Source of the DNA: Promethearchaeota archaeon
Lineage (GTDB): Archaea > Asgardarchaeota > Lokiarchaeia > Sigynarchaeales > SOKP01
NCBI GenBank assembly: GCA_014729315.1
Contig: WJKD01000738.1
Location: 1-14,656 of the forward strand
Reading direction: 5' to 3'
DNA length: 14,656 bases
Below, in pieces: positions 1 through 8,469 of this stretch. A program made the position numbers and the translations under genes. The notes beneath the pieces were generated by a model. It was not told the DNA's origin. It saw only the letters and a list, made by a program, of their open reading frames with translations, and made no database searches. Position 1 is the first letter of the stretch, and the number at the start of each line of letters is the position of its first letter.

Positions 1-1
1 C

Positions 2-244
2 TCCCTGCTATTTGGCTACTCCACCCTCATCACCTGGTGCTTCTACGGCGAACAATCCGCAGCCTACCTCTTCGGCGACCGCATCAAAGTCCCCTACCGC
101 TGGCTCTTCTGCCTCTCCATCCTCATCGGCGCCACCCCCAACGCCGAACACATCTGGAGCTGGGGCGATTTACTGAACGGGATTACGGTTGTGGTGAATT
201 TGGTAGGGATGGTGGGGTTGAACTTGATACGGCAAAAATTATGA
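2..244 (+). CDS. Sodium:alanine symporter (AGCS family), C-terminal end
   Basis: Only the last 80 codons are in the window; the gene begins upstream of base 1. The visible part carries the typical AGCS C-terminal pattern: a helix containing GYSTLITWCFYGEQ, then AAYLFGDRIKVPYR, a hydrophobic helix, a WSWGDLLNG segment and a last helix ending in LNLIRQKL before a TGA stop. Family knowledge: AGCS proteins are inner-membrane carriers that import alanine or glycine with Na+. Codon use is GC-rich with many C-ending codons, quite unlike the AT-rich operon that follows, so this gene belongs to the host backbone. No hairpin-plus-T terminator is evident just after the stop. The family call is fairly sure; the substrate is inferred. 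Confidence 0.8.
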   Translation, partial: SLLFGYSTLITWCFYGEQSAAYLFGDRIKVPYRWLFCLSILIGATPNAEHIWSWGDLLNGITVVVNLVGMVGLNLIRQKL

Positions 245-295
245 TTTCATGATATTTCTGGGTATTTCATTTTCTCGAACATCTTCAAAAAAGAC

Positions 296-324
296 TTGAC
301 ATTTTGATAAAAATTATTTATTTT
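296..324 (+). promoter_or_regulatory. Candidate upstream promoter
   Basis: A perfect -35 hexamer TTGACA (296-301) is followed after 17 bases by TATTTT (319-324), which matches the -10 consensus at four of six positions. It lies about 220 bases before the first operon start codon. The background is so AT-rich that chance matches to the -10 are common; the exact TTGACA is the stronger part. Confidence 0.35.
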
Positions 325-381
325 TTGAAATAAAATATTACATACTACGATAATAATACCATTATAATGAATTGAATATTA

Positions 382-409
382 TTGATATATGTATTTACAA
401 TATTATAGT
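382..409 (+). promoter_or_regulatory. Candidate operon promoter
   Basis: TTGATA (382-387) and TATAGT (404-409), each one base off the sigma70 consensus, are separated by 16 bases. Transcription would start near 416 and give a leader of roughly 130 bases that includes the inverted repeat at 469-497. This fits an operon whose first codon is at 544. The AT-rich context lowers the weight of the match. Confidence 0.4.
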
Positions 410-468
410 AATCGATTTTTATTAAAGTTACAATTAACTAACTATTTGAGTTTTCAATCGCAATATGT

Positions 469-497
469 CATCAATTGATATGAAATATCAATTGATG
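469..497. repeat. Perfect 13-bp inverted repeat, likely operator or leader hairpin
   Basis: The arms CATCAATTGATAT (469-481) and ATATCAATTGATG (485-497) are exact reverse complements around a GAA spacer. Each arm also contains the self-complementary 10-mer ATCAATTGAT (470-479 and 487-496), so the site is two copies of one palindrome with centres 17 bases apart. This is the typical layout of a pair of dimeric repressor sites. It could also fold as a hairpin in the leader RNA. It ends 46 bases before the first operon start codon and is the only strong palindrome in the leader. No regulator gene is in the window. Confidence 0.6.
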
Positions 498-543
498 TTC
501 TACAGAAGATTTAATTCGGTATTCATTAGTTCGTGAGGTTATT

Positions 544-1635
544 GTGACAAAATTAAAATGGTATCTGCTGATCGTATATTTCTGCTTTTCGTTCAATTTA
601 TATCCACTGATTTTATATTCGCAAAGTTTTGATGCTGCTATTATATGTGATATATCACTTAGCATTAAAAATCGAGAATTAGCTAGCGGGAAAAATGTAA
701 TACTAAAAATGTTTTCAGATGGTACAATACCAGGTGACTGGCAATTAGCTGAAAGCAGTTCACGTAATACATTTCCATTTCTATCCCAAAGTAGCTCGCC
801 AAGTATTATAGGAAAAAATTTATTAATTATGGAATTTGGCACTATTCTATATGATAAATTTCCATATTTCAAAAAACCAAATTCAGTTAAACCTGAAAGC
901 AGAGGAGAAGTTGTTAGTTTTATCAGCAATCAATTTCCGGAACGAGTTTCTCAGGATTGGACATACGAATTTTTAGCTGAAGCAGTCATTTCTAAAATTC
1001 TACGCGAACAATTTCAATCGAGAGAGTGGTATTTATTTGTTCTTTCAGATTTTATCGAAAGTCATGGATTCTCAATGACAGATGAGCAGACAGCCCTAGT
1101 TGATGATTATTTAAGTGGTAAAAAATTAAAATTTTCAACTCCTGTTATATTACAATATAAAAATCGAAAAGAACTTCAAATAAAAGTCGTTAAAGTTAGC
1201 ATTAGTACTGCGGACCAACGGCATACAAAAATTTTCAGTTTATTAGCTCCGGGAAATCGTTTTGAATATAAAAACAAAAAAATGATTAACTTTAGCTGGA
1301 AATGGAAAGGAAATCCAGAGGACATAAACAATTATATTTTAGTTGTGAGAAAAAAAGAAAGAAAAGGGTACAAAATTATTTGTCAAAAAAGACTTACTCT
1401 CAACAGATATGTTCTTAAAACTCCATCTGGCGGTAATTATGAGTGGTTTGTTACAGCAAATACAAAGCAAGGAACAATGCGATCTGATATACGAAAATTT
1501 AAGATCGCAGGTGCTAGTGCTGCGCCTTTTTTTATTTCCCTTTTCATTATATTTGCTGTAGCGATTGCATTTTTTAAATTTATCTGGCCAAAACTTCAGG
1601 CTCTTAAAGCGAGGAGGAACAAGAATGAGTATTAA
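544..1635 (+). CDS. vWA-like secreted protein with C-terminal membrane anchor
   Basis: This is the first gene of the operon, 363 residues. The start is a GTG with GAGG at 535-538, five bases upstream; no ATG gives a better start. Residues 1-27 look like a signal peptide. A von Willebrand A-like domain follows, with a metal-site (MIDAS) pattern DISLS at 36-40, a probable loop-2 threonine near T140 (DWTYEF) and a loop-3 aspartate near D169 (VLSDF). Residues about 245-320 look like a fibronectin III-type beta-sandwich (INFSWKW, YEWFVTA). A TM helix at about 327-347 and a basic tail end the protein, so the ectodomain faces the periplasm and the tail the cytoplasm. vWA domains usually bind proteins through a metal ion. 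The vWA half is related to that of the Hsp70 fusion at 8470-11964. The last 11 bases overlap the next gene. The partner is unknown. Confidence 0.75.
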   Translation: MTKLKWYLLIVYFCFSFNLYPLILYSQSFDAAIICDISLSIKNRELASGKNVILKMFSDGTIPGDWQLAESSSRNTFPFLSQSSSPSIIGKNLLIMEFGTILYDKFPYFKKPNSVKPESRGEVVSFISNQFPERVSQDWTYEFLAEAVISKILREQFQSREWYLFVLSDFIESHGFSMTDEQTALVDDYLSGKKLKFSTPVILQYKNRKELQIKVVKVSISTADQRHTKIFSLLAPGNRFEYKNKKMINFSWKWKGNPEDINNYILVVRKKERKGYKIICQKRLTLNRYVLKTPSGGNYEWFVTANTKQGTMRSDIRKFKIAGASAAPFFISLFIIFAVAIAFFKFIWPKLQALKARRNKNEY

Positions 1636-2017
1636 TTTTTTGCGAGACATTTTAATCTCTCCAATGGTTTCAAGTTTTGAAAGCTATTTATTAGATTTTT
1701 TTGTTTTAATAATAATTTATAGCATAATCGCCTACCTTACAACACTGCTTATTTTACAAACTCCAATTTACAAATCAAAAAAGGAGTACATAGATTTGGA
1801 CGTCCGAAAAAAGTTATGTTGGTCATTAGGTTATACTTTTGCCACATTTTGTGCAACAGGTAATATTGTCTATATATGGTTAAAAGAATATTATAGTGGA
1901 TCAATAGACCTTCTTCCTCACTGGTCAATGCTCCTTACTTGCCTATCCATCTGGGGAATTAATCAATTATCAACAAAAAGAGTTCTATCAAATTCTAGAA
2001 AAGTGATACCCGATTAA
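1625..2017 (+). CDS. Small integral membrane protein, about three TM helices
   Basis: The protein is 130 residues starting at ATG 1625, chosen because AGGAGG lies just upstream and because the start sits inside the end of the preceding gene (11-base overlap), typical of translational coupling. A longer reading from 1565 would add 20 residues deep inside the previous gene and has no ribosome site. Hydrophobic stretches at about 21-44, 63-85 and 96-114 predict three TM helices joined by a charged loop (KSKKEYIDLDVRKK). No catalytic motif or family was recognised. Its place between the vWA protein and the tubulin-like protein suggests a membrane subunit of the same complex; this is inference from position only. 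Confidence 0.7.
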   Translation: MSINFLRDILISPMVSSFESYLLDFFVLIIIYSIIAYLTTLLILQTPIYKSKKEYIDLDVRKKLCWSLGYTFATFCATGNIVYIWLKEYYSGSIDLLPHWSMLLTCLSIWGINQLSTKRVLSNSRKVIPD

Positions 2018-2063
2018 CTAAAAATTATATTCACTCAAATTTGTTAAAAAGGGAGGATTGTAC

Positions 2064-4937
2064 ATGCTACGGCCAACAATAGTAGTTGGAATCGGCTCAA
2101 GCGGACTTCGCGTTGTTGAACATGTCCAAAAGCAAATGTATGAAACTTTAGGTATAAACTCATTACCCATTTTCAAGTATATCTACATTGAAACAGATCA
2201 TGACAATGAAGTCGAGCCAACACCTCTTGGTTCTGAAATAATTCCCGTCAGAAGTTACATTTCGAATCTTCGCTCTTCAATTGAAAAACTACAATTCGAT
2301 AGCAACTTGAAATTAGATTGGATACCTGAAAACATCGATGCGGAATTATCATCAATTAATGCTGGTGCTGGAGGAGTTAGACCTGGTGGGAGGCTAGCCT
2401 TGTGGGGACAGGATAACTTCAAACAAGTTTATAACTTAATTGAAAATGCCTACGCTGAGATTATGCGACCTGCATCACGAGAAAAAATTCCACTTGAGAT
2501 TGCTCAGAAAACAGAATATAATCCCAATCCAGTGTTTTATGTGACAGGTACAATGTGTGGTGGAACAAACTCAGGGATGTTTATTGATATTGGTTATATT
2601 ATCAGGCAGGTATGCGGTTTAAAAGATGGCGGTGCACTTTATGGTATTTTCCTGATGCCTCCGGATGGCAAAGATTTTCCGTCTGGTTACGGCAATAGTT
2701 TTGGTGCATTGAAAGAATTAGAATTTTTCAGAGATTCAAGATATAAATATCAAGAAACATGGCCAAATAACGTATTTTTTTCATCTCATTTGCCTCCTTA
2801 CGGGATTGTGTATTTAGTTTCACAAGAGTATGGAGATGCTAAATATTCAAGGCTCAACTCCCTCGATGGACTTTATAAGATGGTTGGTATGCAAATTTTT
2901 AGTAATCTACTAGGAATGAGCGGGATAAGAGCGGCAACCCTCGTCGATGGACTAAATGCTGGTTTTGGCTTCTATTCAACATTTGGAATTTCTGCCATTA
3001 CCTATCCTAAATATGCTATAAGTGAATTTGTTGCATGTGAAATTGGGAAAAAGTTGTGTCAACGCTGGTTGGATTTAAATAATTATCGCGATCTTAATAA
3101 TACATCGCATAATATTAATGACGCAGTTATAAAATCCGAGGCAAATGATTTTTTTGATACCGTACTGAACCAGGCATTTGAAAGTCTGGAATCCAAAGGC
3201 CATAGTTCTGCTGGACTAATCAACGAAATTTTTGAGGATGTTGATAAAGTGATAAAGGGGGAGATCGAAAATGTCACGCGATATTTCTACAATAAATTCT
3301 CCAGTGGCACAAAAGATAGCTATTATGCAGTGGTAAAGGGAAATCTAAAATCTGCACGTGATACTTTAATTGAATCAATTACAGCTAAAATACAAAACCG
3401 ATTTGATGATTCTCAAAATATTCGTTATACAGAATTATTCATGACCGGTTTGAAGGAACGAATAGAAGAAACATTTACACTTTGGGAAAATTTCCGTATT
3501 CCAAAGGAACCAAACCAGTGGAACACATTGTGCACAAATGAATTAAGTCAATTACTTAATTCATCAAGCAACATTTTGTTACAAAAAGTAGAAACATTAC
3601 AAGATCGACTCATCAACTTGCTCAATATGCTTAAGATGTACTTGATGCGAGACGTTATCAATGATTTCCTTAAAAACATTGATCACGGTAGCATGGTATC
3701 CACAAAAGATCCAGATATTAAATTGTTAACTATAGAGAACTTCAAGACGTATCGTAGAAACGTTAAAGAAATATTCAACAATTTAGAAATTAGAGAGGAA
3801 AAAATTCGAGTAGAAATTAACGATGATACGTTGCCTATTTTTAAAATTTGGAGAGAGAATAATTTTCAAGGTGATTGTCAACATACGATTGAGCTCTATG
3901 ATCAACAATCTACCGGATTACCTCATTCGAGAGATATATCACAGGATAGCTTATCAAATCTATTAAGAATTGGGGATAATGGTGATATTCGAAAACTGGC
4001 AGAAAAAATTAAAACAACTTATCAAAAAGAAATTATAGCAGTCATCCCAAAAGTGAATGTTTTGGATATAGCAAAGCAGAAAATCGATCAGACAAAGGAA
4101 TATGCGAGTCGAGCACTATGTGGTTTGTTAAGACTCGAACATGGTGGTGACACCGGTCCTGGCGTCCCACGTTTTATTGTTGGAAACAATAAAGACGAAA
4201 TTACAAGCCTCATAAGCGCATTGAGCAACGCCGGTCATTCTAAATATACCGCTCAATCGGCTAGGGAAATTGAATTTTTTGAACAAATGATTTTATTTTA
4301 TGAAGAAAAAGCACGTGTCAATCCTCACGATGATCTGGAGGTGCGGGAAACATTGAAAAGATATTTTAGCAATCCCCCTTCTGATAGTACAGGTAACAAA
4401 GTAATGAAAGAAGAAACCTGGCGTAATTTCAGATTAAGCTATAGCATTGAAAGACGGAAAAGAGAACAAGCCGGAGCAAAACGGGTTGATAAAGCTAAAA
4501 AGTTAATGCAGTTTGTCCTTGATTTTTTTATTGAGTGGGAATCTGATGAATTCAATGAATGGAAACCAGCAAAAATTCGACCAGACTTTGTAACCGAAAA
4601 TTTAACGCTTAAGTCTACACCAATATATAAAATTAGCCCTCCGGGAAAAACAGTTTACTATTTAAAAATTGATTTGAATAATGAAAAAGTCGTCCGCGAA
4701 CTTTCGGAATCTGAAGCAGGATTCAAAACCTTTGAGTCAGAAATTCGAAAATTTGTCAAAAAACATCCAAAACAAAAGCTTCTCACACTATTCAATGATG
4801 AAATACAACCCTACTTAATCAAGCGGTTTGAAATAGAGGAAGCAAACAGACGCGGGAATGTTTATTTCGGTCAGGACAAGGAAATTTCTTTGATCGACGA
4901 ATTACGAGGAGGAAAAAACTCCGGGGAGGAAAAATGA
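2064..4937 (+). CDS. Large tubulin/FtsZ-like protein (Tubulin_2-type)
   Basis: The start is ATG 2064 with GGGAGG at 2051-2056; a TTG at 2058 is in frame but too close to that site. The protein has 957 residues and no signal peptide, so it is cytoplasmic. The N-terminus is a nucleotide-binding Rossmann strand and loop, TIVVGIGSSGLRVVEHV (residues 5-21). Near 100-115 is AGAGGVRPGGRLALWG. At 165-171 the tubulin signature loop (consensus GGGTGSG) reads CGGTNSG followed by MFIDIGYIIR, then a strand GALYGIFLMPP. These match the bacterial and archaeal tubulin-like family distinct from FtsZ (Pfam Tubulin_2). The remaining 600-700 residues are mostly charged and helical and are far longer than FtsZ (about 350-400 residues); no family was recognised there. 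A T7 catalytic loop could not be placed, so GTP hydrolysis is unproven. The stop overlaps the next start (ATGA). Confidence 0.75.
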   Translation: MLRPTIVVGIGSSGLRVVEHVQKQMYETLGINSLPIFKYIYIETDHDNEVEPTPLGSEIIPVRSYISNLRSSIEKLQFDSNLKLDWIPENIDAELSSINAGAGGVRPGGRLALWGQDNFKQVYNLIENAYAEIMRPASREKIPLEIAQKTEYNPNPVFYVTGTMCGGTNSGMFIDIGYIIRQVCGLKDGGALYGIFLMPPDGKDFPSGYGNSFGALKELEFFRDSRYKYQETWPNNVFFSSHLPPYGIVYLVSQEYGDAKYSRLNSLDGLYKMVGMQIFSNLLGMSGIRAATLVDGLNAGFGFYSTFGISAITYPKYAISEFVACEIGKKLCQRWLDLNNYRDLNNTSHNINDAVIKSEANDFFDTVLNQAFESLESKGHSSAGLINEIFEDVDKVIKGEIENVTRYFYNKFSSGTKDSYYAVVKGNLKSARDTLIESITAKIQNRFDDSQNIRYTELFMTGLKERIEETFTLWENFRIPKEPNQWNTLCTNELSQLLNSSSNILLQKVETLQDRLINLLNMLKMYLMRDVINDFLKNIDHGSMVSTKDPDIKLLTIENFKTYRRNVKEIFNNLEIREEKIRVEINDDTLPIFKIWRENNFQGDCQHTIELYDQQSTGLPHSRDISQDSLSNLLRIGDNGDIRKLAEKIKTTYQKEIIAVIPKVNVLDIAKQKIDQTKEYASRALCGLLRLEHGGDTGPGVPRFIVGNNKDEITSLISALSNAGHSKYTAQSAREIEFFEQMILFYEEKARVNPHDDLEVRETLKRYFSNPPSDSTGNKVMKEETWRNFRLSYSIERRKREQAGAKRVDKAKKLMQFVLDFFIEWESDEFNEWKPAKIRPDFVTENLTLKSTPIYKISPPGKTVYYLKIDLNNEKVVRELSESEAGFKTFESEIRKFVKKHPKQKLLTLFNDEIQPYLIKRFEIEEANRRGNVYFGQDKEISLIDELRGGKNSGEEK

Positions 4938-5635
4938 GAAAGTTACCAACAATCACCGAACAAATACAATCTGTAAAAATATTAAGTAAAATTACAAAGC
5001 GACATACCTGGTATGGGGGATTTCTATTTTTTGCAAATCTCATTATTGCCTTATTCATCATTTTTGGTAAAAGTTTTAGTGGAGGCGGAGATGTAAATCA
5101 GCAAGGTGTTGCTTTAATTGACGCCTCATCAGGTACAGGAACCGGCTTTTTGATCAAAGGGCAGGAAGGTCTAATGCTAACTGCAGCACATGTGGTCAAA
5201 TCCGATCCCGCAGTCGCAGTAATATTCAGAGATGGTACATTCATTGAAGCGAACGTCTTGTTTACAGACGCAAGCATGGATGTAGCTCTTCTAAAATTAA
5301 ATGACTTAATAAATGTAGATGCTGCCCTTCCGATTGGAGATTCAGAAATCATATCCGAGACCGACGAAGTTTACGTTATTGGTTATCCGGGCGGTAATTA
5401 CTCAATTACAAAAGGCATTATATCTGAAAAGAAAAGTGAATATCTTAAAACAGATGCAGCGTCCAATCCGGGGAATAGCGGTGGACCACTGGTGAGCAAA
5501 AATGACAACATGGTGGTTGGAATGGTGGTAGGTACAGGTATCATTTCGGGTACAAGGGCTGAGGGTCAACATTATGCAGTGCCTATCAACAGAATTAATG
5601 ACCTTTGTGTAGCGAAGGGATATAATCTGAAATAA
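4934..5635 (+). CDS. Membrane-anchored trypsin-like serine protease (HtrA/DegS-type, no PDZ)
   Basis: The protein has 233 residues. The ATG overlaps the tubulin-like stop by four bases and has a strong GGGGAGGA at 4923-4930. A basic N-terminus (to residue 25) and one TM helix at about 28-45 predict N-in, C-out, with the protease in the periplasm. The chymotrypsin-fold triad is complete: H86 in LTAAHVV, D116 in SMDVALLKL and S182 in NPGNSGGPL. GTGTGF (67-72) and VIGYPGG are also typical of the S1C family. The chain ends right after the second barrel, so the PDZ domains that control DegS and HtrA are absent. It may be kept in check or targeted by its operon partners. Catalytic activity is expected from the intact motifs; the substrate is unknown. 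Confidence 0.88.
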   Translation: MRKLPTITEQIQSVKILSKITKRHTWYGGFLFFANLIIALFIIFGKSFSGGGDVNQQGVALIDASSGTGTGFLIKGQEGLMLTAAHVVKSDPAVAVIFRDGTFIEANVLFTDASMDVALLKLNDLINVDAALPIGDSEIISETDEVYVIGYPGGNYSITKGIISEKKSEYLKTDAASNPGNSGGPLVSKNDNMVVGMVVGTGIISGTRAEGQHYAVPINRINDLCVAKGYNLK

Positions 5636-5660
5636 AATATATTATTTACTAGGGTATTAG

Positions 5661-6344
5661 ATGGTTAACCATAATCAAGAATCTTCTAAGGATAGTATAG
5701 TTAAAAAGCTTTACTTTATTTTTCGAAACTTTATTTTTAGTTATCCAACGGCAACAAGAATTTTTACAGACCTTCTCGTCGCATTGTTCACAATGTCAAT
5801 GGCACTCGCAACCCTTTATTTAGCTTGTGAAACTAAAAATCTAGCAAAATACACTGCCTTACAAGTGGAATATGCTGTCACTAAGGATGGCTTGATATCT
5901 CTGAATCTTACTCTCGACATTTTAATTGATAGCACGAAAAACGTGCCAGTCGAAACGATTGATAATAATGTAATTTTTAAAGGGCGTAACTTTAAAAAAT
6001 ATTTCCGAGAATTCAATTATGACATTATAATTGAAAACGATAGTCCAATTCGCTTTAAGAAAGATTTTGATATTTACCTCATAGCAAAAGGATTTGATAA
6101 AAATAAAAGCAACTATGTAAACTTAAGCAAAGAATTGCATATTAAAACTTGCCATGAATTGGGACCAAAGGAAGCAAAATATGTGAAAGATCTTGGAGAT
6201 AAAATTTATAACAGCGGGATTTTGAATGAAGTTAATATTGCTGATAATTCACGAATTTTTCTAACGATTTATGCAGTCTTTGATAAGTACGAGGGATTTC
6301 TAAAACCCTATCAAAAAAGTAGTTCAAATTTACGACATTATTAA
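5661..6344 (+). CDS. One-TM protein with beta-rich ectodomain (paralogue of the 7677-8441 product)
   Basis: The protein has 227 residues, with a start at ATG 5661 six bases after AGGG (5651-5654). A basic N-terminal segment is followed by a TM helix at about 36-56, so the C-terminal domain should face the periplasm. The ectodomain (about 75-227) alternates hydrophobic and polar residues like a beta-sandwich. It shares with the product of 7677-8441 an LxLDI-type strand, a VIFKGRNFKKY/PVFSGSRFNRY segment, a YDIIIENDSP/YSIIIQNESP strand and a late IFLTIYAVFD/VRIRLSIDFID strand. The family was not recognised. Having two related copies in one operon, on either side of the OmpA-like gene, suggests they form a heteromer. 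Function unknown. Confidence 0.65.
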   Translation: MVNHNQESSKDSIVKKLYFIFRNFIFSYPTATRIFTDLLVALFTMSMALATLYLACETKNLAKYTALQVEYAVTKDGLISLNLTLDILIDSTKNVPVETIDNNVIFKGRNFKKYFREFNYDIIIENDSPIRFKKDFDIYLIAKGFDKNKSNYVNLSKELHIKTCHELGPKEAKYVKDLGDKIYNSGILNEVNIADNSRIFLTIYAVFDKYEGFLKPYQKSSSNLRHY

Positions 6345-6375
6345 TAGATAAAGTTCATTAATTGGAGCTTTTCTT

Positions 6376-7647
6376 ATGAGAACTATTTTTCACTTATTTC
6401 TATGTCTTTTTATATTTTTACAATTTTGTATAAGTCATGGACAGACTAAGACAAAATATTATTTTCTTCCTAAATCTACTTTTATGGATTATGCAAAAGA
6501 ATCACTCAACAGATCGCAAAAAAATGACTTAGAGGAAAATAGGACAAGGTTTATTGTATGGAGCAATAATTTCAATAATCCCAAGACAATAGTACCATTT
6601 GAAATACTTTTAGAAGATGATATTTATTCAATATTGAACAGCCAAAGTGAAAAATATTTTAAGGAAAATAATAATGTTTGTTTTCTTACAAGAGATCAAG
6701 TAACGAAAATTACGATTGAAGAAATTCTACATGGAAAAGATTATTCTTTAATTGAATTAGTATATGATGAAATAAAATCAAACGAAAGAGGAGAACTTGA
6801 TTTTGGCAAAATAGATTTTTTAATAATTGCATTTGAGAAAGACACTCTAGATATATACTATCATTTAGAAAATACTAGCAAATTGGAGCTTACGAACAGA
6901 ATAATAAACTCAAAATGTATTGAATTCTGGGAACGGTGGCTACCAGTTCTTAAAAATGAAGATCAATTCAATTCTTTTGAAGCAATTTTTATTGAAATAT
7001 ATAGCTGGATTCAAAATAAATCAATTAAAAGATTGACTGGAGACTTTCTGCGTTTTGATGGAGATCTCCATCCAATCAAAATAAAACCACCAGATGAAAA
7101 TATTATTTTGTTGAAATTTGATGTTAATAAAGAAATAAATTTGTTGACAGCTCAAAATATAACCAACTCTAGTTATACATACCCTTGGAGAATCATAGAG
7201 AAATCAATTTTTTCCTGTATAGTAAGCAAATATAGCAATTCAGAATTAATAAAAATTAGCTCAAACAGAACATTTACATTTTTTTCCCTTGAAACTAACT
7301 CAATAAATTTCGAGCATGGCATGTCAGAACTTACTCCTGGGATTAAACAATCATTAAATTCGACACTCCAGATAATTGAAGATTACAGTAAATCGCCTAA
7401 AGCTGGTTTAATAACAATTACTGTAACTGGCTATGCAGATAAATTTTTCAGAAAAGAATTGGGAGAGCAACAGTGGCTCATAAAAAACAATATGTTAGCA
7501 AAACTAAGAGCAGAGAATGTCTCAAAATGGTTTATGATGAGATTACAAAATCATCTCAGCAAAGTAAAAATTGAAAATGAAGCATGTGAAGAAAGCTATT
7601 TTTATGGAAACGATACTTATGTAAAAATAAAAGCTTTTGATTATTAG
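6376..7647 (+). CDS. Secreted protein with C-terminal OmpA-like peptidoglycan-binding domain
   Basis: The protein has 423 residues, with a start at ATG 6376 eight bases after GGAG (6364-6367). Residues 1-22 form a clear signal peptide; there is no convincing lipobox, so it is probably a soluble periplasmic or envelope-bound protein. Residues about 25-295 match nothing I recognise. From about 300 the chain follows the OmpA-like fold: a strand INFEHGMSELTPG, then ITITVTGYAD with D355, then NNMLAKLRAENV with R378, which fits the family pattern NxxLSxxRAxxV. The aspartate and arginine are the residues that hold diaminopimelate of peptidoglycan in this family. The end of the domain is divergent. 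In the operon it would tie the complex to the cell wall. The fold call is fairly good; cell-wall binding is inferred from the two residues. Confidence 0.68.
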   Translation: MRTIFHLFLCLFIFLQFCISHGQTKTKYYFLPKSTFMDYAKESLNRSQKNDLEENRTRFIVWSNNFNNPKTIVPFEILLEDDIYSILNSQSEKYFKENNNVCFLTRDQVTKITIEEILHGKDYSLIELVYDEIKSNERGELDFGKIDFLIIAFEKDTLDIYYHLENTSKLELTNRIINSKCIEFWERWLPVLKNEDQFNSFEAIFIEIYSWIQNKSIKRLTGDFLRFDGDLHPIKIKPPDENIILLKFDVNKEINLLTAQNITNSSYTYPWRIIEKSIFSCIVSKYSNSELIKISSNRTFTFFSLETNSINFEHGMSELTPGIKQSLNSTLQIIEDYSKSPKAGLITITVTGYADKFFRKELGEQQWLIKNNMLAKLRAENVSKWFMMRLQNHLSKVKIENEACEESYFYGNDTYVKIKAFDY

Positions 7648-7676
7648 TATCATATTAGTAAACTTGGAGAAAATTT

Positions 7677-8441
7677 ATGAATCTGAAAAATAAATTCAAA
7701 GAAACATTTAATGCTGAATTTAGAGCAAATTTAGCTGAGAAGTCAAAAGTATTTCTAAAAAACTCCTATTTATTGATAAGAAAAACCATAAGCGCTACTG
7801 GTCAATTTATTTTAAAATTGATTAACCAGTTTTTAGGTCATATACAAATATATCGCCTTGGGTATCTCGTATTAATTTGCTGTTTGTTTATCGCCGCGAC
7901 TTTTATACTTGTTTTCCACACCGCAAAAATCGCTTCTCAGACGATTATTGTCGCACAATCAATTGAGCAATTAACAGAAATTAACAATCAACATTATCAG
8001 CGCGTTAAGCAAATGCTGCTGCACATCACCTTAGACATACAAGCTAATAGCAACATGCAACCCCAGTTTTTTGAAGATACTCCAGTTTTTTCAGGTTCAC
8101 GTTTCAATCGATATTCACCCAACTGCAAATATTCAATTATAATACAAAATGAAAGTCCCTTTAATTATAAAGGTAAAATTCGATTTGGGATTGGTTTGGA
8201 GTATTTTGACTCTGAAAGACAAATATGGATTGCAAGAAGATTGCCTTATCAAATCGAAAAGGATGTCAATTTGGATTCAAAAGTATCAATGAATATTCCG
8301 ATTACCAATGAGCTTGTCGATAGTGGGGCTTTACCTACCAACCTCGGAAATAATGATCAAGTAAGAATTCGCCTTTCAATCGATTTTATTGATGCATTTA
8401 AGCCCAATATAAAGCTTACACAAAGATTGTCATATAGTTGA
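7677..8441 (+). CDS. One-TM protein with beta-rich ectodomain (paralogue of the 5661-6344 product)
   Basis: The protein has 254 residues, with a start at ATG 7677 after GGAGA (7665-7669). It has a longer amphipathic, basic N-terminal part than its paralogue (about 55 residues), a TM helix at about 61-81, a short helical stalk and a beta-rich domain from about 112 to the end. The shared motifs with the 5661-6344 product are LLHITLDI, PVFSGSRFNRY, YSIIIQNESP and VRIRLSIDFID, in the same order and similar spacing. Positive charge before the TM predicts a periplasmic C-terminus. No enzyme motif is seen. It is likely a structural or receptor subunit of the envelope complex, by position and topology only. 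Confidence 0.65.
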   Translation: MNLKNKFKETFNAEFRANLAEKSKVFLKNSYLLIRKTISATGQFILKLINQFLGHIQIYRLGYLVLICCLFIAATFILVFHTAKIASQTIIVAQSIEQLTEINNQHYQRVKQMLLHITLDIQANSNMQPQFFEDTPVFSGSRFNRYSPNCKYSIIIQNESPFNYKGKIRFGIGLEYFDSERQIWIARRLPYQIEKDVNLDSKVSMNIPITNELVDSGALPTNLGNNDQVRIRLSIDFIDAFKPNIKLTQRLSYS

Positions 8442-8469
8442 ATAATGGATAAATGAGGGATAAGACACA

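Larger units (their letters stand above)
245..543. other. AT-rich leader region between symporter and operon
   Basis: This 299-base stretch has no convincing gene on either strand. It is very AT-rich and marks the sharp composition change from the GC-rich symporter to the operon. It holds two sigma70-like promoter candidates (296-324 and 382-409), a perfect inverted repeat (469-497) and the ribosome binding site of the first operon gene (535-538). No integrase site or direct repeat matching the right-hand boundary was recognised by eye. Confidence 0.6.

Noticed and set aside
37..252. 71-codon + strand ORF rich in R, H, L and P
   Set aside because: It is out of frame with the clear symporter C-terminus covering the same bases, and its composition is typical of a shadow frame in GC-rich DNA.
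471..929. 152-codon - strand ORF
   Set aside because: It lies opposite the vWA-like gene and its own leader, has no ribosome site of note and no recognisable domain.
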